From an uncultured Polaribacter sp. (GTDB taxonomy: Bacteria > Bacteroidota > Bacteroidia > Flavobacteriales > Flavobacteriaceae), in assembly GCA_937936695.1 (NCBI GenBank), contig CALHCK010000053.1, forward strand, positions 1-10,669: DNA of 10,669 nucleotides, in the 5' to 3' direction. Below, one piece after another: positions 1-5,729 of the stretch; the first letter of the stretch is position 1, and each line of letters begins with the position of its first letter. The notes under the pieces were generated by a model. It saw only the letters and a list, made by a program, of their open reading frames with translations, was not told the origin of the DNA and did no database searches. Made by a program: the position numbers and the translations under genes.

Positions 1-3
1 AAC

Positions 4-36
4 AAAAAAAGGCGAGCATGTCTGCTCGCCTTTTTT
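4..36. terminator. bidirectional hairpin terminator
   Basis: An 8-bp perfect GC-rich stem, GGCGAGCA (11-18) and TGCTCGCC (23-30), closes a TGTC loop. It is flanked by seven A on the left (4-10) and six T on the right (31-36), so it can terminate transcription from either side. On the minus strand it lies just after the stop of the cupredoxin-like gene and closes that unit. It may also serve a plus-strand gene left of the window. Confidence 0.9.
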
Positions 37-52
37 AAATATAAACTTAAAA

Positions 53-415
53 CTATTTTACTATCAGAGTATACTCTGGTGTTTTGTTTAAAGGACAAAA
101 GTATGTGTATTTTCCTTTTTTAAGTGTTACCTTTTTAGAAGTTTGCTTAGTATTGTTTTTAACTAAAGAAGTAACGTATGCTTCTTTAATATGGTTTTCT
201 TGACCCTTTTTTCCTTTTGGATGCAAAACAAAACCTACGTCTGTACCCACATTGTTGTTAGCTACTTCAAAAATATAAGTTCCTTCAGATAATGTAATTT
301 GTTTCTGAGTAAACTCCCCTTTTGTTTGTTCTAAAGAAACAGTTTTAGCTTCTTGAGCTTTTGCATTAAAAGAGATTCCTAAAATTAATACTAAAATTGC
401 GATTACTTTTTTCAT
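53..415 (-). CDS. secreted cupredoxin-fold protein, type 1 copper site incomplete
   Basis: A protein of 120 residues with a Sec signal peptide (about 1-20, hydrophobic core then NAKA before Q21), so the mature protein of about 100 residues is periplasmic or secreted. The rest reads as a small beta-sandwich of the plastocyanin/cupredoxin type: a GTYIFEVAN strand (45-53), a V-G-F-V-L-H segment with His65, and a GKYTYFCPLN strand (101-110) carrying Cys107 where the copper-ligand cysteine normally sits. After that cysteine the usual His and Met ligands are absent (Asn110, then K-T-P-E), so a normal blue copper centre is unlikely. It is last in the unit with the AhpD-like gene, 45 nt downstream of it, and is followed by a strong terminator. 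The fold is fairly secure; function, and whether it binds metal at all, is not known. Confidence 0.75.
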   Translation of the reverse strand: MKKVIAILVLILGISFNAKAQEAKTVSLEQTKGEFTQKQITLSEGTYIFEVANNNVGTDVGFVLHPKGKKGQENHIKEAYVTSLVKNNTKQTSKKVTLKKGKYTYFCPLNKTPEYTLIVK

Positions 416-460
416 GATTACTTGTTGTTTATTTAAAATGTTTTTTTAATTTTTTATAGA

Positions 461-994
461 TTATAATGCTGGTGCTACAGGAAAATCTACAGGAACATCT
501 GTTGTTTTGTGTAAGTAGTTAGAAATTGTTTTATCTCCTACTAAACTAATCACATCTACTAAGCTTCCTTTTGTATATCCTTGTGCAAAAAAGTTTTCTA
601 AAACATCTTTAGAAGTTGCACCTCTGTTTTCTGTAATATTTTTAGCTAGTGCAGCTAATGCGTTAAATTTTTCATTAAAAGAAGCTTTACCAGCTCTTAA
701 TTCTAAAATTTGTTCGTCAGTAAAACCATTCATTTTACTAACTGCAGTGTGTGCAGATAAACAGTAAATACATTGGTTAACTTGACTTACCGCTAAGTTT
801 ACAACCTCTTTTTCTTTAGCATTTAAACTTGTTTTAGCATTTGAAAAAGTTAAGTAATTTTCTAAAGCAGTATCACTATGTGCATAGGTTGCAAATAAGT
901 TTGGTACAAAACCTAATCCTTTTTCTAGTTGGTCAAAAATAGCTTTGTTGTTGTCTGATACTTGGTCTTTAGTTGGTACGTTAAATGTGCTCAT
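461..994 (-). CDS. carboxymuconolactone decarboxylase / AhpD-like family protein
   Basis: A protein of 177 residues with the AhpD-type active-site pattern: Glu63, Cys75, Cys78 and His82 in EKEVV...QCIYCLSAHT. The spacings (12, 3, 4) equal those of Glu118, Cys130, Cys133 and His137 in Mycobacterium tuberculosis AhpD, a thiol-dependent alkylhydroperoxidase. The start MSTFNVPTKDQ and the GLGFVPNLF segment (26-34) are typical of the peroxidase-related branch of the carboxymuconolactone decarboxylase superfamily rather than of true decarboxylases. There is no signal peptide, so it should be cytoplasmic. It lies 26 nt after the CPNCWG micro-gene and 45 nt before the cupredoxin-like gene. A role in peroxide or thiol redox chemistry is inferred from the CxxC motif; the physiological substrate cannot be told from sequence. 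Confidence 0.88.
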   Translation of the reverse strand: MSTFNVPTKDQVSDNNKAIFDQLEKGLGFVPNLFATYAHSDTALENYLTFSNAKTSLNAKEKEVVNLAVSQVNQCIYCLSAHTAVSKMNGFTDEQILELRAGKASFNEKFNALAALAKNITENRGATSKDVLENFFAQGYTKGSLVDVISLVGDKTISNYLHKTTDVPVDFPVAPAL

Positions 995-1020
995 GATTAT
1001 TTTTTTTATTTTTTAAATTT

Positions 1021-1122
1021 TTATTGTTGACAATTATTAATGTTTTCTTGTTCTATGTTGCTGTTTTCGTAAGTTTGGTAACCCCAGCAATTAGGGCATT
1101 CTGTGTGTTGTTTAGTTCTCAT
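1021..1122 (-). CDS. CPNCWG-motif micro-protein, 33 residues
   Basis: A 34-codon reading frame (ATG at 1122-1120, TAA at 1023-1021) begins MRTKQHTECPNCWGYQTYE and ends in a polar N/Q/E-rich tail with a further cysteine near the C-terminus. The Cys9-x-x-Cys12-Trp-Gly knuckle followed by an aromatic stretch resembles tiny flavobacterial proteins with a CPNCWG core that I recall as unnamed hypotheticals. The CxxC pair could bind zinc or act as a thiol pair. It sits 26 nt upstream of the AhpD-like gene on the same strand, is preceded by a structured leader, and fills an otherwise empty stretch. Partners and function are not known; a thiol-redox role with the downstream CxxC protein is inference from position. 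Confidence 0.65.
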   Translation of the reverse strand: MRTKQHTECPNCWGYQTYENSNIEQENINNCQQ

Positions 1123-1140
1123 CTTATTTTGTTTTAGTTT

Positions 1141-1193
1141 TTCTGATGTTTCAGAAATGATTATTAAAAATATTTTGAGAAAGCCTCAAAATA
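1141..1193 (-). terminator. terminator-like hairpin plus second hairpin in the leader of the micro-protein/AhpD-like unit
   Basis: On the minus strand TATTTTGAG and CTCAAAATA (1193-1185 and 1179-1171) form a perfect 9-bp stem around GCTTT, followed directly by five T (1170-1166). This is the layout of a weak intrinsic terminator. A second small hairpin, TTCTGA and TCAGAA around a 4-nt loop (1141-1156), follows. Both lie between a putative promoter and the first gene, so the terminator-like stem may attenuate read-through; alternatively it ends a short upstream transcript. Confidence 0.5.
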
Positions 1194-1194
1194 C

Positions 1195-1212
1195 TTACTT
1201 GTTTTGTTTCAT
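1195..1212 (-). CDS. possible five-codon leader peptide (MKQNK)
   Basis: An ATG at 1212-1210 opens MKQNK and stops with TAA at 1197-1195, one base before the leader hairpin. The ATG lies exactly 4 nt after the -7 box CATCTTTG, the same spacing as at the thiL start and at the likely hydrolase start in this window. A translated mini-ORF ending at the foot of a terminator stem is a classic attenuation layout. It is very short and could arise by chance, so the call is tentative. Confidence 0.2.
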   Translation of the reverse strand: MKQNK

Positions 1213-1216
1213 ACTG

Positions 1217-1224
1217 CAAAGATG
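1217..1224 (-). promoter_or_regulatory. putative -7 box of the micro-protein/AhpD-like/cupredoxin unit
   Basis: Read on the minus strand this is CATCTTTG, one mismatch from the Bacteroidota -7 consensus TAnnTTTG, and it is followed by CAGT as is common at flavobacterial starts. A TTTTG that could act as the -33 element lies 27 nt upstream (1256-1252), farther than usual, so the -33 part is weak. It would drive a leader of about 90 nt before the micro-gene. Confidence 0.45.
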
Positions 1225-1296
1225 CAACCAACATAGAGGTTTAAAAATGGACAAAAGTTCCTTTGGGTTGGACTAGGGAATAAATTGGGCAAAAAT

Positions 1297-1408
1297 GCGC
1301 GCGTGAGGGATTGAAACGGCATCCTTTTTAAAGAGGATTCGTTTTTAAATAGAGAGATAATCCCTTTAAAAAGATAGCGTGTAAAGCCCGACCTGTTAAG
1401 GGCACGCC
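1297..1408 (+). ncRNA. structured RNA element, Flavo-1-like
   Basis: This non-coding stretch between the AhpD-like unit and the AraC gene is more GC-rich at its ends and strongly structured. GCGTG (1301-1305) pairs with CACGC (1403-1407) to close the element. Inside, 1324-1339 pairs with 1359-1373 in a 15-bp stem with one bulged A (1334) and a 19-nt loop. GCCC (1386-1389) can pair with GGGC (1400-1403), competing with one base of the closing stem. The conserved-looking single-stranded blocks GAGGGATTGAAACGGCATCC and AAAGCCCGACC are of a type I recall as recurring in intergenic regions of Flavobacteria and link to the Flavo-1 RNA class. The plus strand is chosen from that resemblance; no convincing promoter is visible (the nearest candidate is TTTG at 1262 and TAAATTGG at 1281). 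The family name is from memory and needs a covariance-model search; the secondary structure is directly seen. Confidence 0.55.
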
Positions 1409-1435
1409 ATAATAAATAAAAAAATAAAGTGTTGT

Positions 1436-2275
1436 TTAATAATCTTTTTTAAACTGTAACGGAGATTTTTGCATTGCTTTGGTAAAAAAGCGGGTAAAAT
1501 ATGCAGGGTCATTAAAACCTAATTCAAAAGCAATTTCTTTTACAGTAAAGTCTGTATAAATAAGTAAACGTTTTGCCTCTAAAATAATTCTGTTTTTAAT
1601 AAAGTCTGAAGGTGTTTTTGCACCCATTTTTTGAAAATGCTTAGAAATAGATTTTGGAGAAATACCTAGTCTGTTTGCGTAGTCTGTTACCGAGTGCATG
1701 GTTTTAAAATTTTGCTCTACCAACAAACTAAAATCCTTAAAAAGGCGAGTTTCTGCATCTTCTTTTATAACATGATTTTCTTTTTTTACGCGTACAGCAT
1801 GTATGATAAATTGCTTAAGATAGGCTTGTAGCATATCATACTGAGCAGTTTCTTCTTGTTGAAATTCGTCTATTAAGCTTTCTAAAATAAAATTAAGTTT
1901 TGCAGTGTCTTTTTTACAAGGTTTAACAAAAGGTGTTTCGTAAATATTGTTAAATAAAATTCCGTTACACGCCACTTCTTTGTCGTGGGTTTGTATGCAA
2001 TAAAAATCTTTTACAAAAGTAAGTTTGTATGCGGTTTTTATTTTTTCTGAATCTACAGTAAATACTTGTCCTGGAGATAAAAAAAACAACACATTGTCTG
2101 AGAAAGTGTACTGTTCAAAATCTATATTGTAGGTACCTTGTCCTTCTTGAATCCAATAAATAGAATAAGCGTTTTGTTTTGCAGAATGGTCTATAGTACA
2201 AGCTTTTTCAAATGCTACGGTGCTTAAAGAAAAGGTTTCTTTAAAAGAATATTTTACAATGTCTTGTACTGCCAT
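1436..2275 (-). CDS. AraC-family transcriptional regulator
   Basis: A protein of 279 residues with the usual two-part AraC architecture. The N-terminal half (about 20-110) is a cupin-like sensor with YSIYWIQEGQGTYNIDF and VLFFLSPGQVF. The C-terminal 100 residues hold two helix-turn-helix units: SVTDYANRLGISPKSISKHF, then TVKEIAFELGFNDPAYFTRF, ending in the typical SPLQFKKDY. The effector is not predictable. Its stop lies about 30 nt beyond the structured RNA element and about 310 nt upstream of the CPNCWG/AhpD-like unit, which reads in the same direction, so it is a reasonable candidate regulator of that unit, though this is only positional. It is divergent from the alpha/beta hydrolase, sharing an intergenic region of about 148 nt. 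No clear -7 box was found directly upstream. Confidence 0.93.
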   Translation of the reverse strand: MAVQDIVKYSFKETFSLSTVAFEKACTIDHSAKQNAYSIYWIQEGQGTYNIDFEQYTFSDNVLFFLSPGQVFTVDSEKIKTAYKLTFVKDFYCIQTHDKEVACNGILFNNIYETPFVKPCKKDTAKLNFILESLIDEFQQEETAQYDMLQAYLKQFIIHAVRVKKENHVIKEDAETRLFKDFSLLVEQNFKTMHSVTDYANRLGISPKSISKHFQKMGAKTPSDFIKNRIILEAKRLLIYTDFTVKEIAFELGFNDPAYFTRFFTKAMQKSPLQFKKDY

Positions 2276-2387
2276 TTTTTAATTTGTTGTATTTGTCGTA
2301 ATATTAAAAAAAAACTTTCTTAAAAAAAGAATATTTTTAAAAGTAAAAAACAACGTGTGTTTAAAAAAATAAAAGTGGTTTTTTTTG

Positions 2388-2419
2388 TTGATAAAGCTAT
2401 TTAAATATACATATTTTTG
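2388..2419 (+). promoter_or_regulatory. promoter of the alpha/beta hydrolase gene
   Basis: TATTTTTG (2412-2419) matches the Bacteroidota -7 consensus TAnnTTTG exactly, and TTG at 2388-2390 (preceded by TTTTTTG) lies 21 nt upstream as a -33 element. Transcription should begin roughly 4-7 nt after the box, at or within the GTG codon at 2424. This rules against the upstream in-frame TTG at 2385, which lies in the -33 region. Confidence 0.65.
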
Positions 2420-2423
2420 TGAT

Positions 2424-3209
2424 GTGAAAAAATCGATAATTTTTAAAAATACTACTGTTGCTTTTTCTGATGAAGGCAAAGGAAATGCTGTTGTTTTACT
2501 GCATGGTTTTTTAGAAAACAGCACTATGTGGGAGTATATGATTCCTGAAATTTCTAAAAAAAATAGAGTAGTTACCATAGATTTGTTAGGGCATGGAGCT
2601 TCTGATTGTTTAGGGTATGTGCATACTATGGAATTGTTTGCAGAAACTATAGAGGCGGTTTTAAAACATTTAAAAATAAGAAAATGCGTATTAGTTGGGC
2701 ATTCTTTAGGAGGGTATGTTGCTTTGGCTTTTGCAGAGAAACATCCTGAAAAAATAAAAGGATTATGTTTGGTAAATTCTACGTCTAATGAAGATACGGA
2801 TGAGCGTAAAGAGTTAAGAAATAGAGCAAATACAATGGCGCAAAGTAACTTTGATGGGTTGGTTTCTATGTCTATAGCTAATTTATTTGTTAAAGAAAAT
2901 GCGTTAAAATTTAAAGAAGAAATAGCTATTGTAAAAAAAGAGGCTTTACAAACAAGTTTGCAAGGTTATATTGCGGCAAATGAAGGAATGAAATTGCGGG
3001 TAAATAGAAATGCTGTTTTGCTAGAGAATAGTTTTAAAAAATTAATAATTGCAGGAGAAAAAGATCCTGTTTTAGATGTTAATATGTCTTTAATGGAAGC
3101 TGCTATTGCAGGAGCCTATTTTAAAGTTTTATCTGGCGGACATATGAGTCATATAGAAAGTAAAGAAATGTTACTTGCAGAAATTATTAGCTTTTTAAAA
3201 ATAACTTAG
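2424..3209 (+). CDS. alpha/beta hydrolase (probable GTG start)
   Basis: A 261-residue alpha/beta-hydrolase-fold enzyme, cytoplasmic as no signal is present. Seen motifs: VVLLHGF (23-29) forming the oxyanion region, TIDLLGHGASD (51-61), nucleophile elbow GHSLGG with Ser94, acid AGEKDP with Asp214, and GGHMSHIE with His240 as the likely catalytic base, so the triad is complete. The sequence resembles MenH-like and general esterase branches, but nothing fixes the substrate. The open frame extends upstream to a TTG at 2385, yet GTG at 2424 gives a natural start (KKSIIFKNTTVAFS) and lies 4 nt after a perfect -7 box, so I take GTG and infer a leaderless mRNA. It converges with thiL on a shared terminator and stands as a single-gene unit. 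Confidence 0.88.
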   Translation: MKKSIIFKNTTVAFSDEGKGNAVVLLHGFLENSTMWEYMIPEISKKNRVVTIDLLGHGASDCLGYVHTMELFAETIEAVLKHLKIRKCVLVGHSLGGYVALAFAEKHPEKIKGLCLVNSTSNEDTDERKELRNRANTMAQSNFDGLVSMSIANLFVKENALKFKEEIAIVKKEALQTSLQGYIAANEGMKLRVNRNAVLLENSFKKLIIAGEKDPVLDVNMSLMEAAIAGAYFKVLSGGHMSHIESKEMLLAEIISFLKIT

Positions 3210-3212
3210 AAT

Positions 3213-3251
3213 AAAAAAAGACCTTCTATAATAAATAAAAGGTCTTTTTTT
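3213..3251. terminator. bidirectional terminator between hydrolase and thiL
   Basis: AAAAAAAGACCTT (3213-3225) and AAGGTCTTTTTTT (3239-3251) are perfect complements with a 13-nt AT-rich loop. The core is GACCTT/AAGGTC with A and T tracts on either side, so it works for both converging genes. It starts 4 nt after the hydrolase stop and ends 7 nt before the thiL stop. Confidence 0.88.
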
Positions 3252-3258
3252 AGCTTGT

Positions 3259-4305
3259 TTATTCTTTAAAGCTATTCCAACCTTGGGCTTTTAACTCTAT
3301 TTCTTGTTCTGCTCTTGTAATAAGTTGCAAGCCTTGGTTTTCTTCAGTAATATGTCCTATAATAGAAAAATTAGGATTTCCTTTAATTTTATCAAAATCG
3401 GCAATAGGTACCGTAAATAGTAATTCGTAATCTTCTCCACCGCTAAGTGCTACCATCGTAGAGTCTAGTTCAAACTCTTCACAAGTAGAAATTACCTGAG
3501 GATCTAGTGGTAGTTTGTTTTCGTAAATTTTACAACCTACTTTACTTTGTGTACAAATATGAAAAAGTTCAGAAGAGAGTCCGTCAGAAATATCAATCAT
3601 AGCGGTTGGTTTTACCTCTAAATCGGCTAAAATAGTAGTAACATCTTTTCTAGCTTCCGGTTTTAATTGTCTTTCTATTAAGTAAGTATAATTGTCTAAA
3701 TCTGGTTGATTGTTAGGGTCTACATTAAAAACCTGTTTTTCGCGTTCTAGTACTTGTAATCCTAAATAAGCAGCGCCTAAATCTCCAGAAACAACAATTA
3801 AATCTGTTGGTTTTGCCGTATTTCTGTATACAATATCATCTTTTTTAGCTTTACCAATTGCAGTAACAGAAATTAACATCCCTTTGGTAGATGATGTTGT
3901 GTCTCCTCCAATTAAATCTATATTATAAGTTTCGCAAGCTAACTGAATACCTGCATATAACTCTTCTACAGCTTCTAGCGGAAAACGGTTAGAAATAGCA
4001 ATAGAAACGGTAACTTGTTCTGCTATTGCATTCATAGCATAAACGTCAGACAAGTTAACCATTATTGCCTTGTAACCCAAGTGTTTTAAAGGCATGTAGC
4101 TTAAATCAAAATGCACACCTTCTATTAACAAATCTGTAGTAATTACAGTTTGTTTTTCAGAAGCGTCTAAAACCGCCGCATCATCACCAATAGCTTTAAT
4201 GGTAGTATCATTTTTAACGTTAAAATATTTAGTAATGTGCTCTATTAGTCCAAACTCACCAAGTTTAGCTAACGATGTTCTATTTTGATTTTTATCTTCT
4301 AACAT
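3259..4305 (-). CDS. thiL: thiamine-monophosphate kinase ThiL
   Basis: ThiL phosphorylates thiamine monophosphate with ATP to give the cofactor thiamine diphosphate, the last step of thiamine biosynthesis, in the cytoplasm. The 348-residue protein shows the family motifs in order: IGDDAAVL (39-46), TDLLIEGVHFDL (57-68), GYKAIMVNLSDVYAMN (77-92), GGDTTSS (133-139), VVSGDLGAAYLGL (171-183), MIDISDGLSSEL (236-247) and ALSGGEDYELLFT (286-298). The acidic residues of GDD, SD and GGD are the metal and phosphate binding ones in this family. Length is usual for Bacteroidota. No other thiamine gene is adjacent. A perfect -7 box lies 4 nt upstream of the ATG, implying a leaderless or near-leaderless transcript, and no TPP riboswitch is visible upstream. 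Confidence 0.96.
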   Translation of the reverse strand: MLEDKNQNRTSLAKLGEFGLIEHITKYFNVKNDTTIKAIGDDAAVLDASEKQTVITTDLLIEGVHFDLSYMPLKHLGYKAIMVNLSDVYAMNAIAEQVTVSIAISNRFPLEAVEELYAGIQLACETYNIDLIGGDTTSSTKGMLISVTAIGKAKKDDIVYRNTAKPTDLIVVSGDLGAAYLGLQVLEREKQVFNVDPNNQPDLDNYTYLIERQLKPEARKDVTTILADLEVKPTAMIDISDGLSSELFHICTQSKVGCKIYENKLPLDPQVISTCEEFELDSTMVALSGGEDYELLFTVPIADFDKIKGNPNFSIIGHITEENQGLQLITRAEQEIELKAQGWNSFKE

Positions 4306-4309
4306 TTTG

Positions 4310-4317
4310 CAAAGATA
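4310..4317 (-). promoter_or_regulatory. -7 promoter box of thiL
   Basis: Read on the minus strand this is TATCTTTG, an exact TAnnTTTG match, followed by CAAA and then the thiL ATG. A good -33 TTTG is not evident at the usual distance (an AT-rich TTTC is nearest). With the transcription start expected 4-7 nt beyond the box, the mRNA would begin at or next to the start codon. Confidence 0.6.
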
Positions 4318-4457
4318 GTTACATTCTAAAAAATGAAAGAGCTACTTTAAGACTCATATGTGTTTTTTTAGGATTTAAGTGTTATTTTTATAGGCACTAA
4401 AATAGATTAAATACGTTATTAGTAGTAATGTGTGTTAAATATTAAAAAGAAATAGGT

Positions 4458-5720
4458 ATGCTAAAAAAATATTTTTTAATCTTAGTTTTGATAATAACAA
4501 GTTGTACGGGTGAAAATGTTTTAAATAACGAAGAGGAAATTATAGAAGAAATAGTTGTTGAAGAAGTTATTATTGAAGAGAATTCTGATGGACAAGAAGG
4601 TAAAGAAGTACCTTGTGTAAATGGTTTTGCAGGTAATTATCCTTGTAAAGATTACGATTTATTATTGCGTATTCCTTTAGAAAAAATGGGAACGGGTACT
4701 ATAGCGGGTAATGATTCTTGGGGATGGGTAGATACTACTACAGCAAAAGAATACGCTTTAATGGGAACCACCCAAGGTGTAACTTTTGTTGATATAACAA
4801 ACCCTAGCGAAGCCATAATTTTAGGTACATTAAAAACAAATACGGTGAATAGTGTTTGGAGAGATATAAAAGTACATAACAATATAGCTTACATTGTAAG
4901 TGAAGCAACTGCACATGGTATGCAATTGTTTGATTTAACAAAACTAAGAAATGTACAAAACCCACCTGTAAATTTTACAGCAGATAGCCAATATAATGGT
5001 TTTGGAGAGGCACACAATATTGTAATTAATGAAACAAGTGGTTTTGCATACGCAGTAGGTACAAAAACTTTTGCAGGAGGCCCTCATTTTGTAAATATTA
5101 ATACTCCGTTAAGTCCTGTGGCTGCAGGAGGTTTTGCTGCTGGGGGCTATTCTCATGATGCTCAGGTAGTGTCATATACAGGTCCAGATGCAGATTATAT
5201 TGGGCGTGAAATTTTAATTGGTAGTAATGAAGATGAAGTGGTAATTGTAGATGTAACAGACAAAGCAAATCCTAAAAGAATTTCATCTATTAATTATTCA
5301 AATATTGGTTACACACACCAAGGATGGTTTACAGAAGATTCTAAATATTTTATTTTGGGTGATGAATTGGATGAAGAGAGATTTGGAGGTGCTACCAGAA
5401 CAATTATTTTTGATTTTACAGATTTAGACAATCCTAAGCATCATTTCGATTATTTTGGACCAACGAATGCAATAGATCATAATGGTTATGTAAAAGGTAA
5501 TTTGTTTTTTCAAGCAAGTTATACTGCAGGGATAAGAATTATAGATATTTCTAATATTGATGACAAACAATTTACAGAAGTTGGTTTTTTTGACACGCGT
5601 CCTGAAACTGACGATGCCTCTTTTGAGGGAGCATGGAATGTATACCCTTATTTACCTAGTGGTAATATTATAATTAGTGATATAGAAAGAGGTTTGTTTG
5701 TTGTAAGAAAAAGTAAATAG
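4458..5720 (+). CDS. choice-of-anchor B family lipoprotein, predicted seven-bladed beta-propeller
   Basis: A 420-residue lipoprotein: the signal ends in ITSC with acylated Cys16, followed by a very acidic, low-complexity tether (about 20-50, many Glu). The remainder matches the choice-of-anchor B family: WGWVD (88-92), EYALMG, WRDIKV (134-139), HGMQLFDLTKLR, EAHNIVIN (184-191), GYSHDAQVVSYTGPDADY, SNEDEVVIVDV, GYTHQGWFTEDSKYFILGDE, AIDHNGYVKG and the C-terminal GAWNVYPYLPSGN. Equivalent blade positions recur at residues 90, 135, 186, 233, 287, 341 and 393 (45-54 apart), which implies seven blades; four of these are histidines. Family function is not established; a binding or scaffold role is inference. 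It is first of four lipoprotein genes, 9 nt before the next. No strong promoter is visible in the 152-nt gap upstream; the best candidate is TATTTTTA at 4383-4390. Confidence 0.9.
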   Translation: MLKKYFLILVLIITSCTGENVLNNEEEIIEEIVVEEVIIEENSDGQEGKEVPCVNGFAGNYPCKDYDLLLRIPLEKMGTGTIAGNDSWGWVDTTTAKEYALMGTTQGVTFVDITNPSEAIILGTLKTNTVNSVWRDIKVHNNIAYIVSEATAHGMQLFDLTKLRNVQNPPVNFTADSQYNGFGEAHNIVINETSGFAYAVGTKTFAGGPHFVNINTPLSPVAAGGFAAGGYSHDAQVVSYTGPDADYIGREILIGSNEDEVVIVDVTDKANPKRISSINYSNIGYTHQGWFTEDSKYFILGDELDEERFGGATRTIIFDFTDLDNPKHHFDYFGPTNAIDHNGYVKGNLFFQASYTAGIRIIDISNIDDKQFTEVGFFDTRPETDDASFEGAWNVYPYLPSGNIIISDIERGLFVVRKSK

Positions 5721-5729
5721 TAAGTTTTT

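Noticed and set aside
2385..2423. Upstream TTG start for the alpha/beta hydrolase
   Set aside because: The added residues (LIKLFKYTYFCD) are encoded by the promoter itself; an exact -7 box lies between this codon and GTG 2424, where family-like sequence begins.
2279..2578. Open frame of 99 codons on the minus strand
   Set aside because: It overlaps the hydrolase start and promoter, is made of Phe, Lys, Thr and Ile from AT-rich DNA, and shows no recognisable motif.
4306..4457. TPP riboswitch upstream of thiL, or a strong promoter for the lipoprotein operon
   Set aside because: No THI-box-like sequence is seen, and thiL has a -7 box 4 nt before its ATG, leaving no leader. For the operon only a one-mismatch -7 box (TATTTTTA, 4383-4390) without a clear -33 element is present.
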